The notes under the pieces were generated by a model. It saw nothing but the letters and a program-made list of their open reading frames with translations, did no database searches and was not told the DNA's origin. A DNA stretch of 64,000 nucleotides from assembly GCF_009857435.1 (NCBI RefSeq), contig NZ_WWCK01000006.1:579029-643028 (forward strand), in the 5' to 3' direction. This DNA is from Duganella rivi (lineage in GTDB: Bacteria > Pseudomonadota > Gammaproteobacteria > Burkholderiales > Burkholderiaceae_D). This document shows positions 51,415 through 60,876 of the stretch, piece by piece; position 1 is the first letter of the stretch, and every line of letters begins with the position of its first letter. The position numbers were made by a program, and so were the translations under genes.

Positions 51415-54400
51415 ATGAAAGCGCAAGGTCTTTACGATCCGTCCAATGAACATGATGCCTGCGGCGTCGGGTTCGTCGCCCACATCAAGGGCAACAAGAG
51501 TCACTCGATTGTGGAACAGGGTCTGCTGATCTTGAAGAACCTCGATCACCGCGGCGCGGTGGGCGCCGATCCGCTGATGGGCGACGGCGCCGGTATCCTG
51601 ATCCAGATCCCGGATCAGTACTACCGCGACGAAATGGCTAAGCAAGGCGTGGAACTGCCGCCACCGGGCGAATACGGCGTCGGCATGGTATTCCTGCCGA
51701 AAGAAAACGCCTCGCGCATCGCCTGCGAACAGGAAATCGAGCGCGCCGTGCGTGCCGAAGGCCAGGTGGTGCTGGGCTGGCGCAATGTGCCGGTGGACGT
51801 CGATATGCCGATGTCGCCGACCGTGCGCACCAAGGAACCGGTCATTCGCCAGATCTTCATCGGTCGCGGCGCCGACATCATGGTCACCGACGCGCTCGAG
51901 CGTAAGCTGTACGTGATCCGCAAATCGTCGGGCCACGCGATCCAGGCGCTGAAACTGATCCACGGCAAAGAATTCTTCGTGGCCTCGATGTCGGCCCGTA
52001 CCATCGTCTACAAGGGCTTGCTGCTGGCTGACCAGGTGGGCGTGTACTACAAAGACCTGCAAGACGCGCGCTGCGTGTCGGCGCTGGCGCTGGTGCACCA
52101 ACGCTTCTCAACCAACACCTTCCCGGAATGGCCGCTGGCCCACCCGTACCGCCTGATCGCCCACAACGGCGAGATCAACACCGTTAAAGGCAACTTCAAC
52201 TGGATGCGCGCCCGCGAAGGCGTGATGAAGTCGGCTGTGCTGGGCGAAGACCTGCAAAAGCTGTTCCCGCTGATCTACGAAGGCCAGTCGGACACCGCCT
52301 GCTTCGACAACGCGCTGGAACTGCTGCTGATGGCAGGCTACCCGCTGGCCCAGGCGATGATGATGATGATCCCGGAAGCCTGGGAAAATCACGGCACGAT
52401 GGACGACAATCGCCGCGCGTTCTACGAATATCACGCCGCCATGATGGAACCGTGGGACGGCCCGGCCGCTATGGCCTTCACCGACGGCCGCTACATCGGC
52501 GGCACGCTGGATCGTAACGGCCTGCGTCCCGCACGTTACATCGTGACCGACGACGATCTGGTGGTGATGGCGTCGGAATCAGGTGTGTTGCCGATTCCTG
52601 AGTCGAAAATCATCCAGAAATGGCGTCTGCAGCCGGGCAAGATGTTCCTGATCGACCTGGAAGCTGGTCGCATCGTTGACGACAAAGAACTGAAAGACAC
52701 CTACGCCAACGCCAAGCCGTACAAGGCATGGATTAACGCGGTGCGCATCAAGCTCAACGAAATCAAGCTGAGCGAAAGCCAGCTGGCGCACAACCGCGCC
52801 AAGGACAAGCCTGCCGCCGGCGAAAAAGCCGTGCCATCGCTGCTGGATCGCCAGCAAGCTTTCGGCTACACCCAGGAAGACCTGAAATTCCTGATGGCGC
52901 CGATGGCCGCCGCCGGCGAAGAAGCGACCGGCTCGATGGGCAATGACTCGCCGCTGGCCGTCATGTCCAACAAGCTGAAGCCGCTGTACTCCTACTTCAA
53001 GCAGCTGTTCGCGCAGGTGACCAACCCGCCGATCGACCCGATCCGCGAAGCGATGGTGATGTCGCTGGTATCGTTCATCGGCCCCAAGCCTAACCTGCTG
53101 GATACCAACAACGTCAACCCACCGATGCGCCTCGAAGTGTCGCAGCCGATCCTGGGCTTCGACGATATGGAACGCCTGCGCAACATCAGCCAGCACACCG
53201 GCGGCAAGTTCAAGTCGTACGAGCTGGGCATTTGCTACCCGCTGGCCTGGGGCAAGGAAGGCGTGGAAGCCTGCCTCGCTTCGCTGTGCGCGGAAGCCGT
53301 GGACGCCGTTAAATCGGGCCACAACATCCTGGTCGTGTCCGACCGCAGCATCGGCCCAGACCGCGTGGCGATCCCTGCGCTGCTGGCCACCTCGACCATT
53401 CACCAGCACCTGGTCAGCAAAGGCCTGCGCGCCTCGACCGGCCTGGTGGTGGAAACCGGCTCGGCCCGCGAGACCCATCACTTCGCCCTGCTGGCCGGCT
53501 ATGGCGCGGAAGCGATCCACCCGTACCTGGCGATGGAAACCCTGGCCGAGATGGCACACGGCATGCCGGGCGATATGTCGGCTGAAAAAGCCATCTACAA
53601 CTTCACCAAGGCCATCGGCAAAGGCCTGATGAAGGTGATGTCGAAGATGGGCATCTCGACCTATATGTCCTACTGCGGCGCGCAAATCTTTGAAGCTGTC
53701 GGCCTGAACAAGTCGCTGGTCGATAAGTATTTCCGTGGCACCGCCTCCAACGTGGAAGGCATCGGCGTGTTTGAAGTGGCGGAAGAAGCGCTGCGCCTGC
53801 ACAACCTGGCTTTCGGCGACGACCCAGTGCTGGCCAACCACCTGGACGCCGGCGGTGAGTACGCCTTCCGCATCCGCGGTGAAGACCACCTGTGGACGCC
53901 GGACGCCATCGCCAAGCTGCAACACTCGACCCGCTCGAACAACTATTCGAGCTATAAAGAGTACGCCCAAATCATCAACGACCAGAGCAAGCGCCACCTG
54001 ACCCTGCGCGGCCTGTTCGAGTTCAAGATCGATCCAAGCAAGGCGATTCCGCTGGATGAAGTGGAGCCAGCCAAGGAAATCGTCAAGCGTTTCGCCACCG
54101 GCGCCATGTCGATGGGTTCGATCTCGACCGAGGCGCACGCCACGCTGGCCGTGGCCATGAACCGCATCGGCGGCAAGTCCAACACCGGTGAAGGCGGCGA
54201 AGATCCATCGCGCTACACCATGGAGTTGAAAGGCATCAAGATCAAGCAGGGCGAGACCATGGCCTCGGTCATGGGCAAAGAGCAGATGGTGGTCGATATT
54301 CCGCTGCAAGAAGGCGACTCGCTGCGTTCGCGCATCAAGCAGGTGGCGTCGGGCCGTTTCGGCGTGACCGCTGCTTACCTCAACTCGGCTGACCAGATTC

Positions 54401-56139
54401 AGATCAAGATGGCGCAGGGTGCAAAACCGGGCGAAGGCGGCCAGCTGCCGGGCCACAAGGTGTCGGAATACATTGCAACGCTGCGCTTCTCGGTGCCGGG
54501 CGTGGGCCTGATTTCGCCTCCTCCGCACCATGATATCTACTCGATTGAAGACTTGGCGCAGCTGATTCACGATCTGAAAAACGCCAATCCGCGCGCTTCG
54601 ATCTCGGTCAAGCTGGTGTCGGAAGTGGGTATCGGCACCGTGGCTGCGGGCGTGACCAAGGCCAAGGCTGATCACGTGGTGGTAGCAGGCCATGACGGCG
54701 GCACCGGCGCTTCGCCGCTGTCCTCGGTCAAGCACGCCGGCACGCCGTGGGAGCTGGGCCTGGCTGAAACGCAGCAGACCCTGGTACTGAACGGCCTGCG
54801 TAGCCGTATCCGTGTACAGGCCGACGGCCAGATGCGTACCGGCCGCGACGTCGTCATCGCCGCGCTGCTGGGCGCCGACGAAATCGGCTTCGCTACCGCA
54901 CCGCTGGTGGTGGAAGGCTGCATCATGATGCGCAAGTGCCACCTGAACACCTGCCCGGTCGGCGTTGCGACCCAGGATCCGGTGCTGCGCGCCAAGTTCT
55001 CGGGCAAGCCTGAGTACGTTGTGAACTACTTCTTCTTCGTCGCCGAAGAAGCCCGCCAGCTGATGGCGCAACTGGGCATCCGCACCTACGACGAGCTGAT
55101 CGGCCGCGTCGACCTGCTGGACAAATCCAAGGCGATCTCGCACTGGAAAGCCAAGGGCCTCGACTTCAGCAACATCTTCTACGCGCCGGAAGTGCCGAAT
55201 GGCGATTCCGTCTACCACACGATGGAGCAGGATCACGGCCTCGACAAGGCGCTCGATCACAAGCTGATCGCGCAAGCCAAGGCGGCGCTGGAAAAAGGCG
55301 AGCGCGTGTCCTTCATCTCGCCGGTGAAGAACTTGAACCGCACTGTGGGCACCATGCTGTCGGGCGAAGTGGCCAAGCGCTACGGCCACGCCGGCCTGCC
55401 GGACGACACCATCCACATCCAGCTGCAAGGCACGGCCGGCCAGTCGGCATGCGCCTTCCTCGCGCACGGCATCACCATCGACCTGGTGGGCGAAGGCAAC
55501 GACTACGTCGGCAAGGGCTTGTCGGGCGGCCGCATCATCGTGCGTCCGAACACCGAGTTCCGTGGCTGGGCCGTGAACAACATCATCATCGGCAACACCG
55601 TGCTGTACGGTGCGATTGCCGGTGAAGCCTTCTTCAACGGCGTGGCCGGCGAGCGCTTCGCGGTGCGTAACTCGGGCGCCACCGCCATCGTCGAGGGCAC
55701 CGGCGACCACGGTTGCGAATACATGACCGGCGGCACGGTCGTGGTGCTGGGCAACACCGGCCGTAACTTCGCGGCAGGCATGTCGGGCGGCATCGCCTAC
55801 GTGTACAACCCGGACGGCGATTTCGAATCGCGCTGCAACACTGCCATGGTGTCGCTGGAGCCGGTGCTGACCACCAAGGAGCAGGAAGCACAGAGCGAAA
55901 CCTGGCACATCCAGCACAAGGACATCGGCCGCGAGTCGGACGAGGTGATCCTGAAGCGCTTGATCGAGCGTCACTTCAAGCACACCGGCAGCACCCGTGC
56001 CCGCCTGTTGCTCGATAACTGGGCCGAGAGCCGCGGCAAGTTCGTCAAAGTATTCCCAAGCGAATACAAGCGCGCGCTGGCCGAGATGGCCGAAGACGTG
56101 GCAAACGAAGCCGCATCCGCTCAACCGATCGCTGCCTAA
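51415..56139 (+). CDS. gltB: Glutamate synthase (NADPH), large subunit
   Basis: Combines glutamine and 2-oxoglutarate to two glutamates. It has 1574 residues. A 15-residue propeptide precedes the catalytic N-terminal Cys16 (HDACGVGFVAHI) of the glutamine amidotransferase domain. The central domain follows, then the FMN/synthase domain (about 830-1210), with the 3Fe-4S cysteines in CIMMRKCHLNTCPVG near residue 1168. The C-terminal glycine-rich helix domain includes GDHGCEYMTGGTVVVLG. It is followed after 66 bases by gltD. Length is normal for the proteobacterial enzyme. Confidence 0.97.
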   Translation: MKAQGLYDPSNEHDACGVGFVAHIKGNKSHSIVEQGLLILKNLDHRGAVGADPLMGDGAGILIQIPDQYYRDEMAKQGVELPPPGEYGVGMVFLPKENASRIACEQEIERAVRAEGQVVLGWRNVPVDVDMPMSPTVRTKEPVIRQIFIGRGADIMVTDALERKLYVIRKSSGHAIQALKLIHGKEFFVASMSARTIVYKGLLLADQVGVYYKDLQDARCVSALALVHQRFSTNTFPEWPLAHPYRLIAHNGEINTVKGNFNWMRAREGVMKSAVLGEDLQKLFPLIYEGQSDTACFDNALELLLMAGYPLAQAMMMMIPEAWENHGTMDDNRRAFYEYHAAMMEPWDGPAAMAFTDGRYIGGTLDRNGLRPARYIVTDDDLVVMASESGVLPIPESKIIQKWRLQPGKMFLIDLEAGRIVDDKELKDTYANAKPYKAWINAVRIKLNEIKLSESQLAHNRAKDKPAAGEKAVPSLLDRQQAFGYTQEDLKFLMAPMAAAGEEATGSMGNDSPLAVMSNKLKPLYSYFKQLFAQVTNPPIDPIREAMVMSLVSFIGPKPNLLDTNNVNPPMRLEVSQPILGFDDMERLRNISQHTGGKFKSYELGICYPLAWGKEGVEACLASLCAEAVDAVKSGHNILVVSDRSIGPDRVAIPALLATSTIHQHLVSKGLRASTGLVVETGSARETHHFALLAGYGAEAIHPYLAMETLAEMAHGMPGDMSAEKAIYNFTKAIGKGLMKVMSKMGISTYMSYCGAQIFEAVGLNKSLVDKYFRGTASNVEGIGVFEVAEEALRLHNLAFGDDPVLANHLDAGGEYAFRIRGEDHLWTPDAIAKLQHSTRSNNYSSYKEYAQIINDQSKRHLTLRGLFEFKIDPSKAIPLDEVEPAKEIVKRFATGAMSMGSISTEAHATLAVAMNRIGGKSNTGEGGEDPSRYTMELKGIKIKQGETMASVMGKEQMVVDIPLQEGDSLRSRIKQVASGRFGVTAAYLNSADQIQIKMAQGAKPGEGGQLPGHKVSEYIATLRFSVPGVGLISPPPHHDIYSIEDLAQLIHDLKNANPRASISVKLVSEVGIGTVAAGVTKAKADHVVVAGHDGGTGASPLSSVKHAGTPWELGLAETQQTLVLNGLRSRIRVQADGQMRTGRDVVIAALLGADEIGFATAPLVVEGCIMMRKCHLNTCPVGVATQDPVLRAKFSGKPEYVVNYFFFVAEEARQLMAQLGIRTYDELIGRVDLLDKSKAISHWKAKGLDFSNIFYAPEVPNGDSVYHTMEQDHGLDKALDHKLIAQAKAALEKGERVSFISPVKNLNRTVGTMLSGEVAKRYGHAGLPDDTIHIQLQGTAGQSACAFLAHGITIDLVGEGNDYVGKGLSGGRIIVRPNTEFRGWAVNNIIIGNTVLYGAIAGEAFFNGVAGERFAVRNSGATAIVEGTGDHGCEYMTGGTVVVLGNTGRNFAAGMSGGIAYVYNPDGDFESRCNTAMVSLEPVLTTKEQEAQSETWHIQHKDIGRESDEVILKRLIERHFKHTGSTRARLLLDNWAESRGKFVKVFPSEYKRALAEMAEDVANEAASAQPIAA

Positions 56140-56149
56140 TACAACGCCA

Positions 56150-56177
56150 CGTTGTCCCGGCCTACGCCGGGACGACG
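56150..56177. repeat. REP-like hairpin between gltB and gltD
   Basis: CGTTGTCCCGGC and GCCGGGACGACG form 12-base arms (one G.T) around a CTAC loop, resembling widespread GTCCCGGC...GCCGGGAC intergenic repeats of proteobacteria. It has no T tract, so in RNA it would stabilise or process the gltB message rather than stop transcription of gltD. Confidence 0.7.
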
Positions 56178-56205
56178 GCTCAAAAGATTACGAAGGAAAA
56201 ATATC

Positions 56206-57669
56206 GTGGGTAAAATCACCGGCTTCATGGAATTCCAGCGTCAGGAAGAAGGCTATCTGCCGCCAGCGACGCGCCTGAAAAACTACGCGGAATTCGTCAT
56301 TCCGCTGACCAACGAGCAAGCCAAGGTACAGGGCGCGCGCTGCATGGACTGCGGCATCCCGTTCTGCAACAACGGCTGCCCGGTCAACAACATCATCCCG
56401 GACTGGAACGACCTGGTTTATCGCGGCAACTACCGCGAGGCACTGGACACCCTGCACTCGACCAACAACTTCCCGGAATTCACCGGCCGCATCTGCCCGG
56501 CCCCGTGCGAGGCTGCCTGTACCCTGGGTATCCACGAACTGCCGGTCGGCATCAAGTCGATCGAGCACAAAATCATCGACGAAGGCTGGGAACACGGCTG
56601 GGTGGTGCCGCAGCCTGCGGCCAAGCAAACCGGCAAGAAAGTCGCCGTGGTCGGTTCCGGCCCAGCCGGCCTGGCCGCTGCCCAGCAGCTGGCGCGCGCC
56701 GGCCACGCTGTGACCGTATTTGAAAAATCCGACCGCATCGGCGGCCTGCTGCGCTACGGCATTCCAGACTTCAAGATGGAAAAGTCGCACATCGACCGCC
56801 GCATCAAGCAGATGGAAGCCGAAGGCGTGGTATTCCGCACCAGCGTGTTGATCGGCAAGGACTTCCCGGCCAACGTCAACAACTGGGCCAAGGAAACCAT
56901 CTTCCCTGAAGATCTGCAAAAAGACTTCGACGCCGTGGTGCTGGCCGGTGGTTCCGAATCGCCGCGCGACTTGCCGGTGCCGGGCCGTGAGCTCAAAGGC
57001 GTGCACTTCGCCATGGACTTCCTGCCGCAGCAAAACAAGGTCAACGCCGGCGACAAGCTGAAAGACCAGATCAAGGCCACCGGCAAGCACGTGGTGGTGA
57101 TCGGCGGCGGCGACACCGGTTCCGACTGCGTCGGCACCTCGAATCGCCACGGCGCCGCCTCGGTGACCCAGTTTGAACTGATGCCTATGCCGCCGGAGCA
57201 AGAGAACAAGCCGCTGGTGTGGCCATACTGGCCGACCAAGCTGCGCACCTCGTCGTCGCACGAGGAAGGCTGCGAGCGCGACTGGGCCGTGGCCACCAAG
57301 CGCCTGGAAGGCAAGGGCGGCAAGGTTGAGAAGCTGATCGCCTGCCGCGTCGAGTGGAAAGACGGCAAGATGACCGAAGTGCCGAACTCGGAATTCGAAA
57401 TGAAAGCCGACCTGGTGTTCCTGGCCATGGGCTTCGTCTCGCCGGTCGCCAACATCCTCGACGCTTTCGCAGTTGAAAAAGATGCACGCGGCAACGCCAA
57501 GGCCACCACCGATGGCGAAGGCTGCTACAAGACTTCCGCAGCCAAGGTATTTGCTGCCGGCGACATGCGCCGCGGCCAATCCCTGGTGGTGTGGGCGATC
57601 CGCGAAGGCCGCCAATGCGCGCGCGCGGTCGACGAGTTCCTGATGGGCAGTTCCGAGTTGCCGCGCTAA
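56206..57669 (+). CDS. gltD: Glutamate synthase (NADPH), small subunit
   Basis: Electron-transfer subunit of 487 residues. It starts at GTG 56206, supported by AAGGA nine bases upstream and by the usual first residues GKITGFMEFQR. The N-terminal cysteine region for 4Fe-4S clusters is RCMDCGIPFCNNGCPVNN and CPAPCEAACTLG. Two dinucleotide-binding sites follow: FAD at VVGSGPAGLAAAQQLARAG and NADPH at VVIGGGDTGSDCVGTS. The C-terminal FAD segment is VFAAGDMRRGQSLVVWAI. It passes electrons from NADPH to GltB. Confidence 0.97.
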   Translation: MGKITGFMEFQRQEEGYLPPATRLKNYAEFVIPLTNEQAKVQGARCMDCGIPFCNNGCPVNNIIPDWNDLVYRGNYREALDTLHSTNNFPEFTGRICPAPCEAACTLGIHELPVGIKSIEHKIIDEGWEHGWVVPQPAAKQTGKKVAVVGSGPAGLAAAQQLARAGHAVTVFEKSDRIGGLLRYGIPDFKMEKSHIDRRIKQMEAEGVVFRTSVLIGKDFPANVNNWAKETIFPEDLQKDFDAVVLAGGSESPRDLPVPGRELKGVHFAMDFLPQQNKVNAGDKLKDQIKATGKHVVVIGGGDTGSDCVGTSNRHGAASVTQFELMPMPPEQENKPLVWPYWPTKLRTSSSHEEGCERDWAVATKRLEGKGGKVEKLIACRVEWKDGKMTEVPNSEFEMKADLVFLAMGFVSPVANILDAFAVEKDARGNAKATTDGEGCYKTSAAKVFAAGDMRRGQSLVVWAIREGRQCARAVDEFLMGSSELPR

Positions 57670-57707
57670 ACTCAAAACACGGCAATCAGGCTCCGCCTGA
57701 CTCCCTG

Positions 57708-57750
57708 CCGGGTACGGATGGGCGATCCCCAGCCGTACCCGGTTTTTTTT
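57708..57750 (+). terminator. Rho-independent terminator after gltBD
   Basis: CCGGGTACGG (57708-57717) pairs perfectly with CCGTACCCGG (57733-57742) and is followed by eight Ts. It separates the glt genes from the mla operon. The next 165 bases hold the probable mla promoter region, but no pair of boxes is good enough to name. Confidence 0.93.
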
Positions 57751-57914
57751 GAAAGTATCGCCTGCTGCACTGCATGAATGTAACAATTGGTGCCCGGTGT
57801 AAATTGCTGACTTTGGATTCAGTAGTGTTGTATTATCTGCCATTCGCCACCGCCAAAAGAGGTGGTCTCCAGCAGAGATTGTGCTTTCTGCACTACAATA
57901 CGGCATTCCAAAAA

Positions 57915-58730
57915 ATGAGTTCAGTCGTGGCTAATCTAGTCGAAATCCGTGATTTACACTTCACCTATGGCAAGCGGGCGATCCTGTCGGGCTTGAACAT
58001 GGACTTCCCACGCGGGAAGGTGATTGCGATCATGGGCGGCTCCGGCAGTGGCAAGACCACCGTGTTGCGCCTGATCGGCGGCCAGTTGCGTCCGCAGAAG
58101 GGCCACGTTAAAGTGCAAGGCCAGGTGGTGCATAAATTGAATACCGCCGGCCTGTATCTGCTGCGTCGCAAGATGGGCATGCTGTTCCAGCACGGCGCCT
58201 TGTTCACCGACCTGACCGTGTTTGAAAACGTCGCCTTCCCGCTGCGCGAGCACACCGATTTGCCGGAAGAATTGATCCGCAACCTTGTGCTGATGAAGCT
58301 GCAGGCGGTGGGCCTGCGCAACGCCGCCAAGCTGAAGCCCGGAGAAATCTCCGGCGGCATGGCGCGCCGCGTGGCGCTGGCGCGCTCGATCGCGCTCGAC
58401 CCGGAATTGATTATGTATGACGAGCCGTTCGCCGGCCTCGATCCGATCTCGATGGGCGTTACCGCCAACCTGATCCGCAACCTGAATTCGGCGCTCGGTT
58501 CGACCACGGTGCTGGTGTCGCACGATGTCAAAGAGAGCTTCGCCATCGCCGACTATGTTTATTTCCTGTCGCAAGGCAAGATCGTTGCCAGCGGCACGCC
58601 GGCCGAGATGCTGGTGTCCACCGATCCGTACGTGAAGCAGTTCGTCAACGCGGAAGCGGACGGCCCGGTGCCGTTCCACTATCCAGGCAAGTCCCTGGCC
58701 GACGACCTGGGCCTGGGAGTGAAAGTATGA
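57915..58730 (+). CDS. mlaF: Phospholipid ABC transporter ATP-binding protein
   Basis: Cytoplasmic ATPase of the Mla system, which moves phospholipids between inner and outer membranes. It has 271 residues: Walker A at 41-49 (GGSGSGKTT), signature ISGGMARRVALAR, Walker B LIMYDEPFAGLDP and the switch histidine VSHDV. ATG at 57915 begins the conserved protein; earlier frames lie in the leader. It heads the operon and overlaps mlaE by 4 bases (ATGA). Confidence 0.95.
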   Translation: MSSVVANLVEIRDLHFTYGKRAILSGLNMDFPRGKVIAIMGGSGSGKTTVLRLIGGQLRPQKGHVKVQGQVVHKLNTAGLYLLRRKMGMLFQHGALFTDLTVFENVAFPLREHTDLPEELIRNLVLMKLQAVGLRNAAKLKPGEISGGMARRVALARSIALDPELIMYDEPFAGLDPISMGVTANLIRNLNSALGSTTVLVSHDVKESFAIADYVYFLSQGKIVASGTPAEMLVSTDPYVKQFVNAEADGPVPFHYPGKSLADDLGLGVKV

Positions 58731-59512
58731 GTTTGAAGAATTGGTTGTCCCGGCTGGGCGCGCCGCTGCGCGATTACATTGAAAGCATCGGTTTCGGCGC
58801 GCGCACGTTCGGCGCCATGCTGGGCTTGTCGCCGGGGCTGCTGAAACGCCCGCGCCTGGTGGTCGAGCAGCTGCATTTCATCGGTAACTATTCGATGCTG
58901 ATCATCACCCTGTCCGGTCTGTTCGTTGGCATGGTGCTGGGCTTGCAGGGTTACTACACCTTGAACAAATACGGCGCCGAGCAATCGCTGGGCCTGCTGG
59001 TGGCGCTGGGCCTGACCCGCGAACTGGGCCCGGTGATCACCGCGCTGCTGTTTGCCGGCCGCGCCGGCACTTCGCTGACCGCAGAAATCGGCCTGATGAA
59101 GGCCGGCGAGCAGCTGTCCGCCATGGAAATGATGGCCGTCAACCCGATCCAGCGCGTGCTGGCGCCGCGTTTCTGGGCCGGCGCCCTGTCGGTGCCGCTG
59201 CTGGCCTCGGTGTTCAGCGCCGTTGGCGTGTTGGGCGGCTGGCTGGTCGGCGTGCAGCTGATCGGCGTGGACGACGGCGCGTTCTGGTCGCAGATGCAAG
59301 GCGGCGTCGATATCTACAAGGACATTTTCAACGGCTTCGCCAAGAGCGTGGTGTTTGGCATTGCCATCACCTTCATCGCCCTGTACCAGGGCTATGAAGC
59401 CCAGCCGACCCCGGAAGACGTGGCCCGCGCCACCACCCGCACGGTCGTGATCTCATCGCTGATGATCTGGTGGCTGGACTTCATGATGACGGCGTTGATG
59501 TTCAGCAAATAA
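58727..59512 (+). CDS. mlaE: Phospholipid ABC transporter permease
   Basis: Inner-membrane permease of 261 residues with about five helices and the MlaE signatures GLFVGMVLGLQGYYTLNKYGAEQSLGLLVALGLTRELGPVITALLFAGRAGTSLTAEIG (positions 65-125 approx). It forms the membrane core bound by MlaF, MlaB and the MlaD ring. Three perfect 11-bp repeats begin in its last codon and run through the stop, so copies of the TAA occur in more than one frame after the gene. Confidence 0.95.
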   Translation: MSLKNWLSRLGAPLRDYIESIGFGARTFGAMLGLSPGLLKRPRLVVEQLHFIGNYSMLIITLSGLFVGMVLGLQGYYTLNKYGAEQSLGLLVALGLTRELGPVITALLFAGRAGTSLTAEIGLMKAGEQLSAMEMMAVNPIQRVLAPRFWAGALSVPLLASVFSAVGVLGGWLVGVQLIGVDDGAFWSQMQGGVDIYKDIFNGFAKSVVFGIAITFIALYQGYEAQPTPEDVARATTRTVVISSLMIWWLDFMMTALMFSK

Positions 59513-59539
59513 GCAGCAAATAAGCAGCAAATAAGCAGC
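59507..59539 (+). repeat. Three tandem 11-bp repeats at the mlaE stop
   Basis: AAATAAGCAGC occurs three times in a row, beginning with the final lysine codon and stop of mlaE, followed by a partial fourth copy (AAACTGC). Repeat number changes here would not alter the MlaE protein but would change the spacing to mlaD. Confidence 0.93.
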
Positions 59540-59574
59540 AAACTGCAAAGATTAAGAAACTGAGGAAGAATAAT

Positions 59575-60045
59575 ATGCAACGCAAATCTCTGGATGTCTG
59601 GGTCGGTCTGTTCATCGTTGTCGGCGTGGCTGCGCTGATGTTCCTGGCGCTCAAGGCCGGCAACATGGGTTCGCTGTCCTTCGCCAAGTCCTACGCCGTG
59701 ACCGCCAAGTTCGACAACATCGGCAGCCTGCGCCCGCAAGCGGCGGTCAAGGCCTCCGGCGTGGTAGTCGGCCGTGTGGGAGAGATCAAGTTTGATGACA
59801 AGAGCTATCAGGCACTGGTAACCTTGAACATGGAAGAGGGCTATAAGTTCCCGAAAGATAGCTCGGCCAAAATCCTGACCGCAGGCCTGCTCGGCGAACA
59901 ATACGTCGGCATCGAGGCCGGCGGCGACACCAACAACTTGGCGGCCGGCGATAAAATCGCCCGCACCCAATCGGCAGCCGTGCTGGAAGACCTGATTAAT
60001 CAGTTCATCTACAGCAAGGCCGCAGAAGGAAAGGACGATAAATGA
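59575..60045 (+). CDS. mlaD: Phospholipid-binding MCE-domain protein
   Basis: Periplasmic subunit of 156 residues anchored by an N-terminal helix (VWVGLFIVVGVAALMFLALKAG). The MCE domain follows (YAVTAKFDNIGSLRPQAAVKASGVVVGRVGEIKF...), then SSAKILTAGLLGEQYVGIEAGG. Hexamers form the channel above MlaE. It overlaps the next gene by 4 bases. Length is a little shorter than E. coli MlaD (183), the C-terminal tail being reduced. Confidence 0.95.
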   Translation: MQRKSLDVWVGLFIVVGVAALMFLALKAGNMGSLSFAKSYAVTAKFDNIGSLRPQAAVKASGVVVGRVGEIKFDDKSYQALVTLNMEEGYKFPKDSSAKILTAGLLGEQYVGIEAGGDTNNLAAGDKIARTQSAAVLEDLINQFIYSKAAEGKDDK

Positions 60046-60845
60046 TCCGTACCACCAAATTCCGCCAGGCCGCGCTGGCGCTGGGCGTCACCGTGATGCT
60101 GGCTGGCTGCGCCGGCCCCAACCCGCGCGACCCGTACGAAGGCTTCAACCGCGCCATGTTCGAGTTCAACGACACGGTAGACACCTACGCCCTGAAACCG
60201 GTGGCCACTGCCTACAAGACCGTGACCCCGGGCTTCGTCCAGACCGGCGTCGGCAACTTCTTCGGCAACCTGAGCGACGCCTGGAGCTCGATCAACAACT
60301 TGCTGCAAGGCAAAGGTGAAGACGGTATGTCGGACTTCGCCCGCTTCGCGCTGAACTCGACGCTCGGTATCGTTGGCCTGTTCGACATCGCCTCGGAAGC
60401 CGGCCTGCCCAAGCACAAGGAAGACTTCGGCCAGACCCTCGGCGTGTGGGGCGTGCCATCCGGCCCGTACGTGATGCTGCCGCTGCTCGGCCCATCGACC
60501 GTGCGCGACACCGCCGCCCTGCCGGCAGATATCGCCGGCGACATCTGGCGCTACAAGGATCCGACCAATGTGCGCAACATCGGCACCGCGTTGCGCGTGG
60601 TCGACACCCGCGCCGGCCTGCTGGACGCGTCCACCTTGCTGGAAGACGCTGCGCTTGATCGCTACGAATTCATCCGCGACGGCTACCTGCAGCGCCGCGA
60701 AAGCCAGATCCACCCGGACGGCGACGGCCCATCGAGCAAGCGTAAAAAAGATGACGACGCGGAAACTTCCGCACCCGTGTCATCCGAATCGGCCCCAAAA
60801 GAGTTAAACTCCGGCACACCGGCTGCAAAACCTGACAGCCAGTGA
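60042..60845 (+). CDS. mlaA: Outer-membrane phospholipid lipoprotein MlaA (VacJ)
   Basis: Removes phospholipids from the outer leaflet and passes them to MlaC. It has 267 residues with a lipoprotein signal ending MLAGCAG. Family segments are NPRDPYEGFNRAMFEFNDTVD, WGVPSGPYVMLPLLGPSTVRDT and the C-terminal YEFIRDGYLQRRESQ. The tail is acidic and Lys/Ser-rich, longer than needed for the fold. In E. coli mlaA is at a different locus; here it lies within the operon between mlaD and mlaC, which is common in betaproteobacteria. Confidence 0.95.
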   Translation: MIRTTKFRQAALALGVTVMLAGCAGPNPRDPYEGFNRAMFEFNDTVDTYALKPVATAYKTVTPGFVQTGVGNFFGNLSDAWSSINNLLQGKGEDGMSDFARFALNSTLGIVGLFDIASEAGLPKHKEDFGQTLGVWGVPSGPYVMLPLLGPSTVRDTAALPADIAGDIWRYKDPTNVRNIGTALRVVDTRAGLLDASTLLEDAALDRYEFIRDGYLQRRESQIHPDGDGPSSKRKKDDDAETSAPVSSESAPKELNSGTPAAKPDSQ

Positions 60846-60876
60846 CCCGAAGAACCACTCATAAGGCATACACAAG

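Noticed and set aside
52579..56124. Open frame of nearly 1200 codons opposite gltB
   Set aside because: Shadow frame of gltB with His/Val/Gln-rich, domain-free sequence and no ribosome site.
59507..59539. CRISPR or minisatellite array
   Set aside because: Only three 11-bp direct repeats without spacers; no cas genes in the window.
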